From assembly GCF_900091445.1 (NCBI RefSeq), contig NZ_LT607733.1, forward strand, positions 6,041,001-6,105,000: a stretch of 64,000 nt of DNA. Reading direction: 5' to 3'. A model generated the notes under the pieces. That model saw only the letters and a list, made by a program, of their open reading frames with translations, was not told the origin of the DNA and searched no databases. The stretch's first letter is position 1. Each line of letters opens with the position of its first letter. A program made the translations under genes and the position numbers. Below, piece by piece: positions 47,182 through 55,629 of this stretch. This DNA comes from Micromonospora echinofusca (lineage in GTDB: Bacteria; Actinomycetota; Actinomycetes; Mycobacteriales; Micromonosporaceae).

Positions 47182-47187
47182 GACGCC

Positions 47188-49284
47188 GTGACCACCGAGA
47201 CCCCCGTGCCCACGGCGAAGCGGGTGCCCAGCGAGCGCACCCACCACGGCGACACCGTCGTCGACGAGTACGCCTGGCTCACCGCCAAGGACGACCCGGA
47301 GACGATCGCCCACCTCACCGCCGAGAACGCGTACACCGAGGCCCGCACGGCGCATCTCGAAGGGTTGCGCGCCGAGCTGTTCGAGGAGATCCGCCGACGC
47401 ACCCAGGAGACCGACCTGTCGGTGCCCGGCCGCAAGGGCGGCTACTGGTACTACACCCGCACGGTCGAGGGCCAGCAGTACGGCGTGCAGTGCCGCCGGT
47501 CGGTCCGCGACGGCGAGACCGAGCCGCCCGTCAGTGTGGACGGCGCTCCGCTCGACGGCGAGGAGGTGCTGCTCGACGGCAACGTGCTCGCCGAGGGGCA
47601 CGACTTCTTCTCGCTCGGCGCGTTCGACGTCAGCCCGGACGGGCGGTGGCTGGCCTACTCCACCGACTTCTCCGGCGACGAGCGGTTCACGCTGCGGGTC
47701 AAGGACCTCGCCACCGGCGAGCTGCTACCCGACGAGGTCCCCGGCACGTTCTACGGCACCGCCTGGTCCGCCGACGCCTCCGTGCTGTTCTACGTGACGG
47801 TGGACGAGACGTGGCGCCCCAACCGGGTCTGGCGGCACACCCTGGGCACGGCGTCCACCGAGGACGTGGTGGTCTACCAGGAGGACGACGAGCGGTTCTG
47901 GGTCGGCGTGGAGCTGACCCGTTCGGAGCGGTTCGTCCTCATCGACGTGCACAGCAAGATCACCAGCGAGGTGCTGGTGATCCCGGCCGGCAACCCGACC
48001 GGCGCGCCGGCGTCCGTGGCGCCCCGGCGGCAGGGCGTGGAATACACCATCGAGCACCACGGGCACCGCTTCCTGATCCTGCACAACGACGGCGCCGAGG
48101 ACTTCGCGCTGGCCTGGACCTCGGCGGACGCGCCCGGCGACTGGGTGCCGCTGATCGAGCACTCGCCCGGCACCCGGCTGGAGGCGGTCGACGCCTTCGC
48201 CGACCACCTGGTCGTCTCGCTGCGCACCAACGGGCTGACCGGGCTGCGGGTGCTGCCCGTCGGCGGCGGCGACGCGTACGACATCGACTTCCCGGAGCCG
48301 CTCTACAGCGTCGGCCTGCACGACAACCCGGAGTACCGCACCGGGCAGATCCGGCTCCGCTACGCCTCGCTGGTCACCCCCGACTCGGTCTACGACTACG
48401 ACCTGGTCACCCGGCAGATGGTGCTGCGCCGGCAGAAGCCGGTGAAGCCCGGGCCGGACGGGCGGGCGTACGACCCGGCCGACTACGAGCAGCACCGCGA
48501 CTGGGCGCTCGCCGACGACGGGACCCGGGTGCCGATCTCGCTGGTCTGCCGGGCCGGCACCCCGAAGGACGGCTCCGCCCCCTGCGTCATCTACGGCTAC
48601 GGCTCGTACGAGGCGAGCATGGACCCGTGGTTCTCCATCGCCCGGCTCTCCCTGCTGGACCGGGGCGTCATCTTCGCCGTCGCGCACATCCGGGGCGGCG
48701 GCGAGCTGGGCCGCAGCTGGTACGACCAGGGCAAGCTGCTGGCCAAGAAGAACACCTTCACCGACTTCGTCGCCTGCGCCCGGCACCTGGTCAAGGCGGG
48801 CTGGACGGCGAGCGACCGGCTCGTCGCCCGGGGCGCCTCGGCCGGCGGGCTGCTGATGGGCGCGGTCGCCAACATCGCCCCCGACGCGTTCGCCGGGATC
48901 GTCGCGCAGGTGCCCTTCGTGGACGCGCTCACCTCGATCCTCGACCCGTCGCTGCCGCTGACCGTCACCGAGTGGGAGGAGTGGGGCAACCCGCTGGCCG
49001 ACCCGGAGGTCTACGCGTACATGAAGTCCTACACGCCGTACGAGAACGTGCGGGCGGTGGACTACCCGGCGATCCTCGCGGTGACCAGCCTCAACGACAC
49101 CCGCGTGCTCTACCACGAGCCGGCGAAGTGGATCGCCCGGCTGCGGGCGGTCGCGCCGCAGGGCGACTACCTGCTCAAGACCGAGATGGGCGCCGGCCAC
49201 GGCGGCCCCAGCGGCCGTTACGACTCCTGGCGCGAGGAGGCGTTCGTCAACGCCTGGATCCTCGACCGCCTCGGCCGCGCCTGA
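47188..49284 (+). CDS. ptrB: Oligopeptidase B-like S9 family peptidase
   Basis: A 698-residue cytoplasmic serine peptidase. An N-terminal seven-bladed propeller (about 70-400) with repeated DGRWLAYSTDF-type blades caps an alpha/beta-hydrolase domain (about 430-690). The catalytic triad is Ser551 in RGASAGGLLMG, Asp637 in TSLNDTRVLY and His671 in GAGHGGPSGRYD. The size and EEWGNP block fit oligopeptidase B, which cuts after Arg or Lys in short peptides. Its start is supported by a -10 box 6 nt before GTG 47188. It is monocistronic, with a strong hairpin after the stop. Confidence 0.93.
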   Translation: MTTETPVPTAKRVPSERTHHGDTVVDEYAWLTAKDDPETIAHLTAENAYTEARTAHLEGLRAELFEEIRRRTQETDLSVPGRKGGYWYYTRTVEGQQYGVQCRRSVRDGETEPPVSVDGAPLDGEEVLLDGNVLAEGHDFFSLGAFDVSPDGRWLAYSTDFSGDERFTLRVKDLATGELLPDEVPGTFYGTAWSADASVLFYVTVDETWRPNRVWRHTLGTASTEDVVVYQEDDERFWVGVELTRSERFVLIDVHSKITSEVLVIPAGNPTGAPASVAPRRQGVEYTIEHHGHRFLILHNDGAEDFALAWTSADAPGDWVPLIEHSPGTRLEAVDAFADHLVVSLRTNGLTGLRVLPVGGGDAYDIDFPEPLYSVGLHDNPEYRTGQIRLRYASLVTPDSVYDYDLVTRQMVLRRQKPVKPGPDGRAYDPADYEQHRDWALADDGTRVPISLVCRAGTPKDGSAPCVIYGYGSYEASMDPWFSIARLSLLDRGVIFAVAHIRGGGELGRSWYDQGKLLAKKNTFTDFVACARHLVKAGWTASDRLVARGASAGGLLMGAVANIAPDAFAGIVAQVPFVDALTSILDPSLPLTVTEWEEWGNPLADPEVYAYMKSYTPYENVRAVDYPAILAVTSLNDTRVLYHEPAKWIARLRAVAPQGDYLLKTEMGAGHGGPSGRYDSWREEAFVNAWILDRLGRA

Positions 49285-49289
49285 GCAAG

Positions 49290-49333
49290 GTCGGGCGGGG
49301 CCCCTCCTCACGCCGGGAGGGGCCCCGCCCGAC
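49290..49333. terminator. Strong bidirectional terminator hairpin
   Basis: GTCGGGCGGGGCCCCTCC (49290-49307) and GGAGGGGCCCCGCCCGAC (49316-49333) are perfect 18-bp arms with an 8-nt loop, between the convergent ptrB and dehydratase-like genes. Confidence 0.8.
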
Positions 49334-49337
49334 GCTC

Positions 49338-50279
49338 TCAGCCGAGGACGCCGGCCAGCACCGCCGGGTCGACGTTGCCGCCGGTCACCACGGCGACCGT
49401 ACGACCGGGCGGCAGCTCGGCGGCGCGGAACAGCCGGGCGGCCACGGCCACGGCACCGCTCGGCTCCACCACCAGGCGGGAGTCGCGCACCAGGCGGCCC
49501 ATCGCGGCCCGGATCTCCTCCTCGGTCACCGTGACGATGCGGTCCAGCCGGGCCCGCAGGTGGGCGAGGGTCAGCTCGGACGGCGGCAGACGCAGCCCGT
49601 CGGCCATCGTCCGGTAGGTGCGCTCCTCGCCCCAGACCACCACCGAGCCGGCCGCCAGCGAGTCCCGCGCGTCGGCGGCGAGTTCCGGCTCGACACCGAT
49701 CACCGTCGCCGCCGGGCGCAGGGCGGTGACCGCGGTCGCGACGCCGGAGGAGAGCCCGCCGCCACCCACCGGCACCAGCACCACGTCGACGTCGGGCAGG
49801 TCCTCGACGATCTCCAGCCCGACCGTGCCCTGCCCGGCCACGATCCGCCGGTCGTCGAAGGGCGGCACCAGCACCGCACCCGTCGTCGCGGCGATCCGCT
49901 CCGCCTCCGGGCCGCGTCGCGGGGGCGGCACCAGCAGCACCTCGACGCCCAGCGCGCGGATCCGGTCGACCTTGGCCGCCGGGGCGCCCTCGGGCACCAC
50001 GATCCGGCACGGCACACCGGCCGCGCGGGCCGCGTACGCCAGCGCCAGGCCGTGGTTGCCCGACGAGTGGGTGACCACGCCGCGCGCCCGCTCCTCGGGC
50101 GTCAGCCGGGCCACCGCGTGGGTCGCCCCGCGCAGCTTGAACGACCCCACCGGTTGCAGGCTCTCCGGCTTGAGCCACAGCTCCGCGTCCCATCCGGTGC
50201 GCAGCAACGGGGTACGCAGCACGGTGCCCGCGATGTCGGCGGCGGCGTTGCGGACGTCGGTGATCGAGACCAGCTCCAT
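49338..50279 (-). CDS. Threonine/serine dehydratase-like PLP enzyme
   Basis: A 313-residue fold-type II PLP enzyme. The PLP lysine is Lys48 in PVGSFKLRGA, the SSGNHGLALAYAA loop lies at about 80-92, and the glycine-rich phosphate site is VPVGGGGLSSGVA. There is no C-terminal regulatory ACT domain, so it is of the short, catabolic threonine dehydratase or serine racemase-like type. It makes 2-oxobutyrate or pyruvate plus ammonia if so. ATG 50279 starts the conserved part. It ends at the shared hairpin with ptrB. Confidence 0.87.
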   Translation of the reverse strand: MELVSITDVRNAAADIAGTVLRTPLLRTGWDAELWLKPESLQPVGSFKLRGATHAVARLTPEERARGVVTHSSGNHGLALAYAARAAGVPCRIVVPEGAPAAKVDRIRALGVEVLLVPPPRRGPEAERIAATTGAVLVPPFDDRRIVAGQGTVGLEIVEDLPDVDVVLVPVGGGGLSSGVATAVTALRPAATVIGVEPELAADARDSLAAGSVVVWGEERTYRTMADGLRLPPSELTLAHLRARLDRIVTVTEEEIRAAMGRLVRDSRLVVEPSGAVAVAARLFRAAELPPGRTVAVVTGGNVDPAVLAGVLG

Positions 50280-50409
50280 CGCCCCATCCTGCCCGACGCG
50301 CGGGGGCACCACGGGTCCTGGATCGCCCGGTCGCCGCGCGGCACGTGGGCCGACCGAGGCGTGTCCACCCGTCCGGGCGTCGGCGCCCGGTGGGCCGCCC
50401 GTCGGTGCC

Positions 50410-50415
50410 TAGACT
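50410..50415 (+). promoter_or_regulatory. -10 element of a leaderless transcript
   Basis: TAGACT ends 6 nt before GTG 50422. There is no ribosome binding site. Confidence 0.45.
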
Positions 50416-50421
50416 GCCGGA

Positions 50422-50610
50422 GTGACCGGGGCCGGGGTGGACGACGACGAGGCGGCCGAGGACGTGCCGGCGGCGGGATGGCGGGCGGCGGCGCGCGACC
50501 GTCGGGTCTGGGCGATCCTCGCGGTGGTCGCGTTCCTGCTGGTGTGCTGCTGTTCCACCGCCGCCGGAACGCTGCTCGCGCTCTCCGCCGGCCTGTTCAC
50601 CGCCGGTTGA
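50422..50610 (+). CDS. Small membrane protein with Cys-rich helix
   Basis: A 62-residue protein. An acidic start (DDDEAAEDVP) is followed by a basic stretch and one transmembrane helix, VWAILAVVAFLLVCCCSTAAG, here split across the membrane with three adjacent cysteines at its end. Lipidation or metal binding by the cysteines is conceivable; no family is recognised. The start is supported by the leaderless-type promoter. Its stop codon lies in a small hairpin shared with the convergent deacetylase-glycosyltransferase gene. Confidence 0.6.
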   Translation: MTGAGVDDDEAAEDVPAAGWRAAARDRRVWAILAVVAFLLVCCCSTAAGTLLALSAGLFTAG

Positions 50611-50624
50611 CGCGCCAGGCGTCA
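50608..50624. terminator. Small hairpin covering two convergent stop codons
   Basis: TGACGC (50608-50613) pairs with GCGTCA (50619-50624). The arms contain the TGA stops of both convergent genes, as at 6289-6324. It is weak as a terminator by itself. Confidence 0.35.
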
Positions 50625-52754
50625 GAAGGGCGCCCGTCCCTGCGTCCCGACCAGTGCGGCCGCCTCGCCGGTGCGTACCATCCGCTGCCAGCGCAGCCGG
50701 TTGCCGACCAGCGCGGTGACCACCGACTGCACCACCACCAGGTACATCACCTGCCGGTAGATCAACTGCTGGAACGGCAGACTCCACAATGGACCGAAGC
50801 GTTCCCGGTCCAGTCGCAGCGCGTACGCGGCGGTGAGCGCCTGGAGCAGCAGCAGCCCCGCCCAGGCCAGAACCAGTGTCGACCAGGGCAGGAACAGCAG
50901 GCCGTAGACGGCGTAGACGTCCACCGCCGGGGCTGCCAGCGGCAGCACGATCTGGAACACCGTCAGGTACGGCAGGCCGCGCCGGCCGAGCCTGCCGCCG
51001 GCGCCCCGCTCGCGCAGCGCGTGCCGGTGCTTCCACATCGCCTGCATCGTGCCGTAGCACCAGCGGTAGCGCTGCCGCCAGAGCTGCCGCAGCGAGGAGG
51101 GCGCCTCGGTCCAGGCGATGGCAGCCTCCTCGTAGACCACCCGCCAGCCGGCCCGCAGCACCTTCATGGTGAGGTCGGTGTCCTCCGCCAGCGTGTCCGC
51201 GGGCACCCCGCCGACGGCGAACAGCACCTCGCGGCGGAACGCGCCGATCGCGCCGGGGATCGTCGGCATGCACTCCAGCACGTCGTACATCCGGCGGTCT
51301 AGGTTGAAGCCGATCACGTACTCCAGGTGCTGCCAGCGGCCGAGCAGCCGGCGCCGGTTGGCGACCTTGGTGTTGCCGGAGATGGCCCCCACCGTGGGGT
51401 CGGCGAAGCCCTGCACCAGCCGGTGCACGGTGTCCGGCTGGAAGACGGTGTCGCCGTCGACCAGCACCAGCAGGTCGGCGCGGGCGGCCCGGATGCCGGT
51501 GTTCAGCGCCGCCGGCTTGCCCGCGTTGGCCTGCCGGACGACCCGCACCCCGCGCAGGCGGAGCCGCTCGACGATCCCGGCGGTGTCGTCGTCGGACCCG
51601 TCGTCCACGACGATCACCTCCAGCGCGGGATAGTCACTGGCCACCAGCGACCGGACGGTCGCGGCGATGTTCGCGGCCTCGTTGTAGGCCGGCACGATCA
51701 CCGACACCGGGGCGGTGACCGTCGGCGGCACCCGCCTCGGTCGGCGGACCCGCCGCACGTGCACCTGGGCGCAGGCCACCTGCACGACCAGCCGGGCCAC
51801 GCCCAGCACCAGCGCTACCCCGAGCAGCAGGTCCATCGCCCCGGCCAGCCAACCGGCGCCGGCCTGGGTCCACCGCAGGGCGTGGCCGCTCAGCCGACTG
51901 CCCCCGCCCGCCGGCACCATGGAGGCCGGCGCGTCGATCCCCCCGGAGACGGTGGTGAACCGGTAGCCCTGCCGGGTCAGCCCGGGCAGCAGCCGGTCGA
52001 GGGCGGCCACCGTCTGGGCCCGGTCGCCGCCGCCGTCGTGCATCAGCACCACCGCGCCGCGCCCCCGTTCCGGGGTGGCGGCCTCGACGATGGCGGGTAC
52101 GCCCGGCCGCTGCCAGTCCTTGGTGTCCCTGTCGGCGAGCACGGCGACGTGCCCGGTGCCGGCGGCGGCGCTCAGCGCGGCGTACTCGGGACCGGTCAGC
52201 GCCGACGGCTGGGACGAGAACGGCGGCCGGAGCAGGGTGACCTCGCGGCCCACCGCCCCGGCGACCGCCTTGCGGGTCAACGAGAGCTCCAGGTCGCGCC
52301 GCCAGTCCGGGGCGGAGCCGAGGTCGGCGTGGGTGAAGCTGTGCGAGCCGATCTCGTGCCCCTCGGCGAGGATCCGGCGGACCAGCTCCGGATGCTCGTT
52401 GACCCGGGCGCCGACCACGAAGAAGGTGGCGCGCGCGCCGTGCCGGCGCAGCGCGTCGAGGACCTGCGGCGTCCACCGCGGGTCCGGCCCGTCGTCGAAG
52501 GTCAGCGCGACCGTACGGTCGGGCATGGCCCGGCTGACCGGCCGGTCCTGGTCGAGCCGCAGCACCGGCCCGCCGGTGACGACCTCCTTCGGCACCGCCG
52601 GCCCGGCGGACGTGTCCGCCCGTGCCCCGCCGGAGCCGCCGGCGAGCCCGGTGACCAGACCGTCGACGGTGAGCGCCGCCAGCAGCAGCGCCAGCCCGAG
52701 CAGGAGCAGGACCCAGTGTGCCCGCGGGTCCCGGCGGGCGATGTGCCGCCCCAC
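50622..52754 (-). CDS. Fused polysaccharide deacetylase and family 2 glycosyltransferase
   Basis: A 710-residue membrane protein. An N-terminal helix (about 10-35) anchors an exported NodB-like deacetylase (about 75-270), with ALTFDDGPDPRW, HSFTHADLGSAP and RPPFSSQPSAL as its metal and active-site blocks. After a second membrane pass (about 335-355) comes a cytoplasmic GT2 domain (about 380-600) with VIVPAYNEAAN, VVDDGSDDDTAG, VDGDTVF and the processive QxxRW motif as QRYRW, then three C-terminal helices. This is the layout of enzymes that make and N-deacetylate a poly-GlcNAc-like or chitin-like polymer. GTG 52754 (GAGG upstream) lies 2 bp after the preceding gene stop. Confidence 0.88.
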   Translation of the reverse strand: MGRHIARRDPRAHWVLLLLGLALLLAALTVDGLVTGLAGGSGGARADTSAGPAVPKEVVTGGPVLRLDQDRPVSRAMPDRTVALTFDDGPDPRWTPQVLDALRRHGARATFFVVGARVNEHPELVRRILAEGHEIGSHSFTHADLGSAPDWRRDLELSLTRKAVAGAVGREVTLLRPPFSSQPSALTGPEYAALSAAAGTGHVAVLADRDTKDWQRPGVPAIVEAATPERGRGAVVLMHDGGGDRAQTVAALDRLLPGLTRQGYRFTTVSGGIDAPASMVPAGGGSRLSGHALRWTQAGAGWLAGAMDLLLGVALVLGVARLVVQVACAQVHVRRVRRPRRVPPTVTAPVSVIVPAYNEAANIAATVRSLVASDYPALEVIVVDDGSDDDTAGIVERLRLRGVRVVRQANAGKPAALNTGIRAARADLLVLVDGDTVFQPDTVHRLVQGFADPTVGAISGNTKVANRRRLLGRWQHLEYVIGFNLDRRMYDVLECMPTIPGAIGAFRREVLFAVGGVPADTLAEDTDLTMKVLRAGWRVVYEEAAIAWTEAPSSLRQLWRQRYRWCYGTMQAMWKHRHALRERGAGGRLGRRGLPYLTVFQIVLPLAAPAVDVYAVYGLLFLPWSTLVLAWAGLLLLQALTAAYALRLDRERFGPLWSLPFQQLIYRQVMYLVVVQSVVTALVGNRLRWQRMVRTGEAAALVGTQGRAPF

Positions 52755-52756
52755 CG

Positions 52757-53179
52757 CTACCTCGGCTTGCCCGGGGACCGGCTGGGCTTCGCGGTGCGCC
52801 GTTCGTCGCCCCGGCCCGGCTCGTCGGACCGGCTCGGCCGGACGGTGGGAACGCCGGTGGCCGGGGCGGTGCCGTCGCCGGCCGTGCGGGTGGGAACCGG
52901 GACCGAGGTGCTGGTCACGGGCGACGGACGGGGGCGGGCCGGTGGCCCGCCGCCCATCTCGCCGCGGACGTCCGCCTCGGCTTCGCGCGGTGCCGCCGGG
53001 CGGGTGTCCGACCAGCCGGGCAGCGACACCGACGAGTCCATGAAGAGGCCGGCGGCGATCAGGCCGAGGCTCGTGAGCAGGCCCAGACCCATCGCGGTGC
53101 CGGCGATCACCGTGAGCCGGCGCCGCCGTCCGGTCCGGTCGACGAACACCGGCGGCGCTCCGCCCGGCTGGTTGCGCAT
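52757..53179 (-). CDS. Small membrane-anchored Pro/Arg-rich protein
   Basis: A 140-residue protein. The basic N-terminus (NQPGGAPPVFVDRTGRRRR) precedes one transmembrane helix (about 25-45), then an outside tail rich in Pro, Ser, Thr and Arg ending in SPGKPR. The family is not recognised. ATG 53179 has GGGAG 7 nt upstream. It lies 2 bp before the deacetylase-glycosyltransferase and is co-transcribed with it, so it may help place or control that polymer synthase. Confidence 0.65.
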   Translation of the reverse strand: MRNQPGGAPPVFVDRTGRRRRLTVIAGTAMGLGLLTSLGLIAAGLFMDSSVSLPGWSDTRPAAPREAEADVRGEMGGGPPARPRPSPVTSTSVPVPTRTAGDGTAPATGVPTVRPSRSDEPGRGDERRTAKPSRSPGKPR

Positions 53180-53450
53180 TTACTGACTCCCGCTGCCGCA
53201 CACACCGGGGGCCGTCGGACCCCCGCCGGGCCCGTCGGCCGGGCCTCCGAGCAGACAGCGTCCGGGTCGCCGCCGGCGTTACAGCTCAGGTCGTCCGCAG
53301 CTCCTCCACCGCCGTGCTCGCGCGCAGGAACAGCAGGCCCACCCCGAGGTGGACACCGCGTCACCACTCACCGGGTGAATCGTGACGGTGAAGGAGGCCC
53401 GCGCGGCGGGGCGCCGCGCGGGCCCGTGGCTGAGGTGGGCTAGATCAGGC

Positions 53451-54026
53451 TCAGTCGAGCGCCGACCAGCCCGGGTCCCGTCCCGTCAGGGCGAGCAGGC
53501 GGTCGATCTCCGGGGCATCCGACGACGACGTGCCCACCGGCGCCGCGAAGACGCCCCGCTCCCGGGCCGTCGGCCCCAACTGCTCGGTCAGGGCGCACAG
53601 CGGGGGCAGCACCTCGGGAGCGGGCTGGTACGGCTGCCCGGTGGCGACGGCCAGGTCCCAGGCGTGCACGGTCAGATCCAGCAGCACCATGCCGCCGACC
53701 GTCTCCTGTGGCAGCCCCAACCCGGGCGAGACGCCATCCAGCACGGCCGGGTCCGACCACGCCTCGACCAGCTTCGCGGTCTCCGCCTCGAACCGGTCCC
53801 GCCAACCCTCGGCCAGATGGTCGGGCTTCTCCGCCCACTCCGGCTGCCGCCTGTGCGCGAGGGCCTGGAAGTTGACCACCACGTCGTGGAGGTGGTTGAG
53901 CAGGTCGCGCACCGTGTAGTCGCTGCACGGGGTGGGCAGGTCCAGTTGGTCGTCCGAGATGCCCCGGACCACCGCGACGGCGCGGGGGGCCGTGGCTGCC
54001 AGCAAGTCACCAGTCTTCGTGGCCAT
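53451..54026 (-). CDS. TIGR03086-type metal-binding protein (DinB/MDMPI fold)
   Basis: A 191-residue four-helix protein of the mycothiol-dependent maleylpyruvate isomerase/DinB superfamily. The N-terminal block DLPTPCSDYTVRDLLNHLHD carries the first His of the metal site; further His residues are in LDLTVHAWDLAVATG. Members often act as thiol S-transferases using mycothiol, but this subgroup is uncharacterised. The start ATG 54026 is supported by a -10 box 6 nt upstream. It is a single gene next to the end of the stressosome operon and is probably not part of it. Confidence 0.82.
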   Translation of the reverse strand: MATKTGDLLAATAPRAVAVVRGISDDQLDLPTPCSDYTVRDLLNHLHDVVVNFQALAHRRQPEWAEKPDHLAEGWRDRFEAETAKLVEAWSDPAVLDGVSPGLGLPQETVGGMVLLDLTVHAWDLAVATGQPYQPAPEVLPPLCALTEQLGPTARERGVFAAPVGTSSSDAPEIDRLLALTGRDPGWSALD

Positions 54027-54032
54027 GGGCTC

Positions 54033-54038
54033 AGGGTA
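54033..54038 (-). promoter_or_regulatory. -10 element of a leaderless transcript
   Basis: On the minus strand TACCCT ends 6 nt before ATG 54026. There is no ribosome binding site. Confidence 0.45.
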
Positions 54039-54089
54039 CGAGGATGCCCCCGGCGTTGCCGCCCCCCGCGAGGCCGACCGGAGGCCGGC

Positions 54090-55628
54090 TCAGTTGCGGC
54101 GCAGGGCGACCACGGCGACGTCGTCGTGGATCTCCGGCGGAGCCAGCTCGACCAGGAGCCGCTCGCAGAACCGGTCCAGGGCGTCGTCGACCCGGCCGGC
54201 GGAAGCGGCCAGGGCGGCCAGCCCGTCGTCGATCGTGGCGTCCCGGCGTTCGATCAGGCCGTCGGTGTAGAACACCAGCGTCGCCCCGGCCGGCAGCACG
54301 AACTCCAGGTCGGGCGGCCGGGGCGCGCGGACCCCGAGCAGCGGGGCCGAGTGCTGCACGAACTCGACCTTGCCGTCGAGGCTGAGCAGCGGCGGCAGGT
54401 GACCGGCGCTGGCCAGCCGGATCCGGCCGCTGGGCGGGTGCAGCAGCAGTACGCAGATCGTGGCCAGCTCGTTCGGCAGCAGGGTGCGCATCAGCTCGTT
54501 GACCCGTTCCAGGATCTCGCCCGGCTGGTGCCCCTCCACCGCGTACGCCCGCACCGCGTGCCGCAGCTCGGCCATCACCGTCGCGGCGTGCAGCGAGTGG
54601 CCGGCCACGTCGCCGATCGCCAGCAGCAGGTGGCCGTCGAGCATCACCAGCTCGTAGAAGTCGCCGCCCACCTCGGTCTGCGCGCTCGCCGGCTCGTAGC
54701 GCACGGCCAGGTCGAGCCCGCTGACCTGCGGTATCCGGCGCGGCAGCAGGCTGCGCTGGAGGGTCACCGCGATGCGGTGCTCCTCGTCGAAGGAGCGCTG
54801 CGCCTCCACCGCCGCCGCCACCGCCTGGGCGAGCTGCCGAAGCACGGGGGTGCGGGCGGTCTGCGTGGCGGTGGGCACGACGACGTAGAGCGGCGCGCGG
54901 TCCTCGCGCAGCCGGGCGGCGGCCACCGTGACCGTGTCGTCCGCCGGCCACTCGATGAGTCCCCAGGCGGCCGGATCGTCCACCCGGACCGTCGTCCCGG
55001 TCGGCACCCCGGTGTCGTCGACGATCCAGGGGACGATCGTGGCCGCGCCGTCGGAACCGTCCGCGATTCCGGCGAGACAGTCGCCGTCGAACGTCTCGGC
55101 GACCACGGCGGCCGGACTCTTGAAGATCTGCGCGGCGCCGGCCGCCGCCGCCTCCAGCAGCCTCGCGAAGTTCGGGGCGGAGTGCACCGCCATGGTGGTG
55201 TCGGCCAGCCCGAGGAGCCGTTCGGCGAGCAGTTCCGCGCGCTGCCGGGCCCGGTAGTAGCGCAGCACCGCGTGGGAGGTGGCGACCAGTTCCTCCGGCT
55301 CGATCGGCTCCGCCAGGTACGCGTCCGCGCCTCGGGTCAGTCCCTGCGCCCGGTCCGTCACGTCCACCGCGTGCGCGGACACGTGGATCACCGGCATCGC
55401 CGGGTGCGCCGACTTGATCCGTTCGCAGACGTCGAACCCGTTCAGGTCGGGCAGCCGCACGTCGAGCACCACGAGATCGATCGGGTCCACCCCGACCCGG
55501 GCCAGCGCCTCGCCGCCGCTCTCCGCCTCCAGCACCGCGAAGCCCGCACGGGAGAGCCAGCTCACCAGGAGATAGCGCTTGGTGGGGCTGTCGTCGACCA
55601 CCAGGACCGTCGCCGGGCCGCCCTCCAC
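54090..55628 (-). CDS. Response regulator with SpoIIE (PP2C) phosphatase output
   Basis: A 512-residue two-domain protein. The receiver (about 5-125) has Asp56 in DLVVLDVRLPDLNG. A GAF-like linker (about 140-275) follows, then a PP2C/SpoIIE domain (about 295-510) with EVGGDFYELVML, AIGDVAGHS, YTDGLIERR and IHDDVAVVAL supplying metal ligands. It dephosphorylates STAS antagonists when its receiver is phosphorylated, most simply by the histidine kinase encoded just upstream. GTG 55628 starts one base after that kinase's stop, with GGAGCG upstream. It is the last gene of the stressosome-type operon and fills the role of RsbU or RsbP. Confidence 0.92.
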   Translation of the reverse strand: MEGGPATVLVVDDSPTKRYLLVSWLSRAGFAVLEAESGGEALARVGVDPIDLVVLDVRLPDLNGFDVCERIKSAHPAMPVIHVSAHAVDVTDRAQGLTRGADAYLAEPIEPEELVATSHAVLRYYRARQRAELLAERLLGLADTTMAVHSAPNFARLLEAAAAGAAQIFKSPAAVVAETFDGDCLAGIADGSDGAATIVPWIVDDTGVPTGTTVRVDDPAAWGLIEWPADDTVTVAAARLREDRAPLYVVVPTATQTARTPVLRQLAQAVAAAVEAQRSFDEEHRIAVTLQRSLLPRRIPQVSGLDLAVRYEPASAQTEVGGDFYELVMLDGHLLLAIGDVAGHSLHAATVMAELRHAVRAYAVEGHQPGEILERVNELMRTLLPNELATICVLLLHPPSGRIRLASAGHLPPLLSLDGKVEFVQHSAPLLGVRAPRPPDLEFVLPAGATLVFYTDGLIERRDATIDDGLAALAASAGRVDDALDRFCERLLVELAPPEIHDDVAVVALRRN

Positions 55629-55629
55629 G

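Noticed and set aside
47490..51302. Long open frames on both strands (1270 and 1182 codons) over ptrB and the dehydratase-like gene
   Set aside because: They cross terminators and several recognisable genes and have no domain-like sequence.
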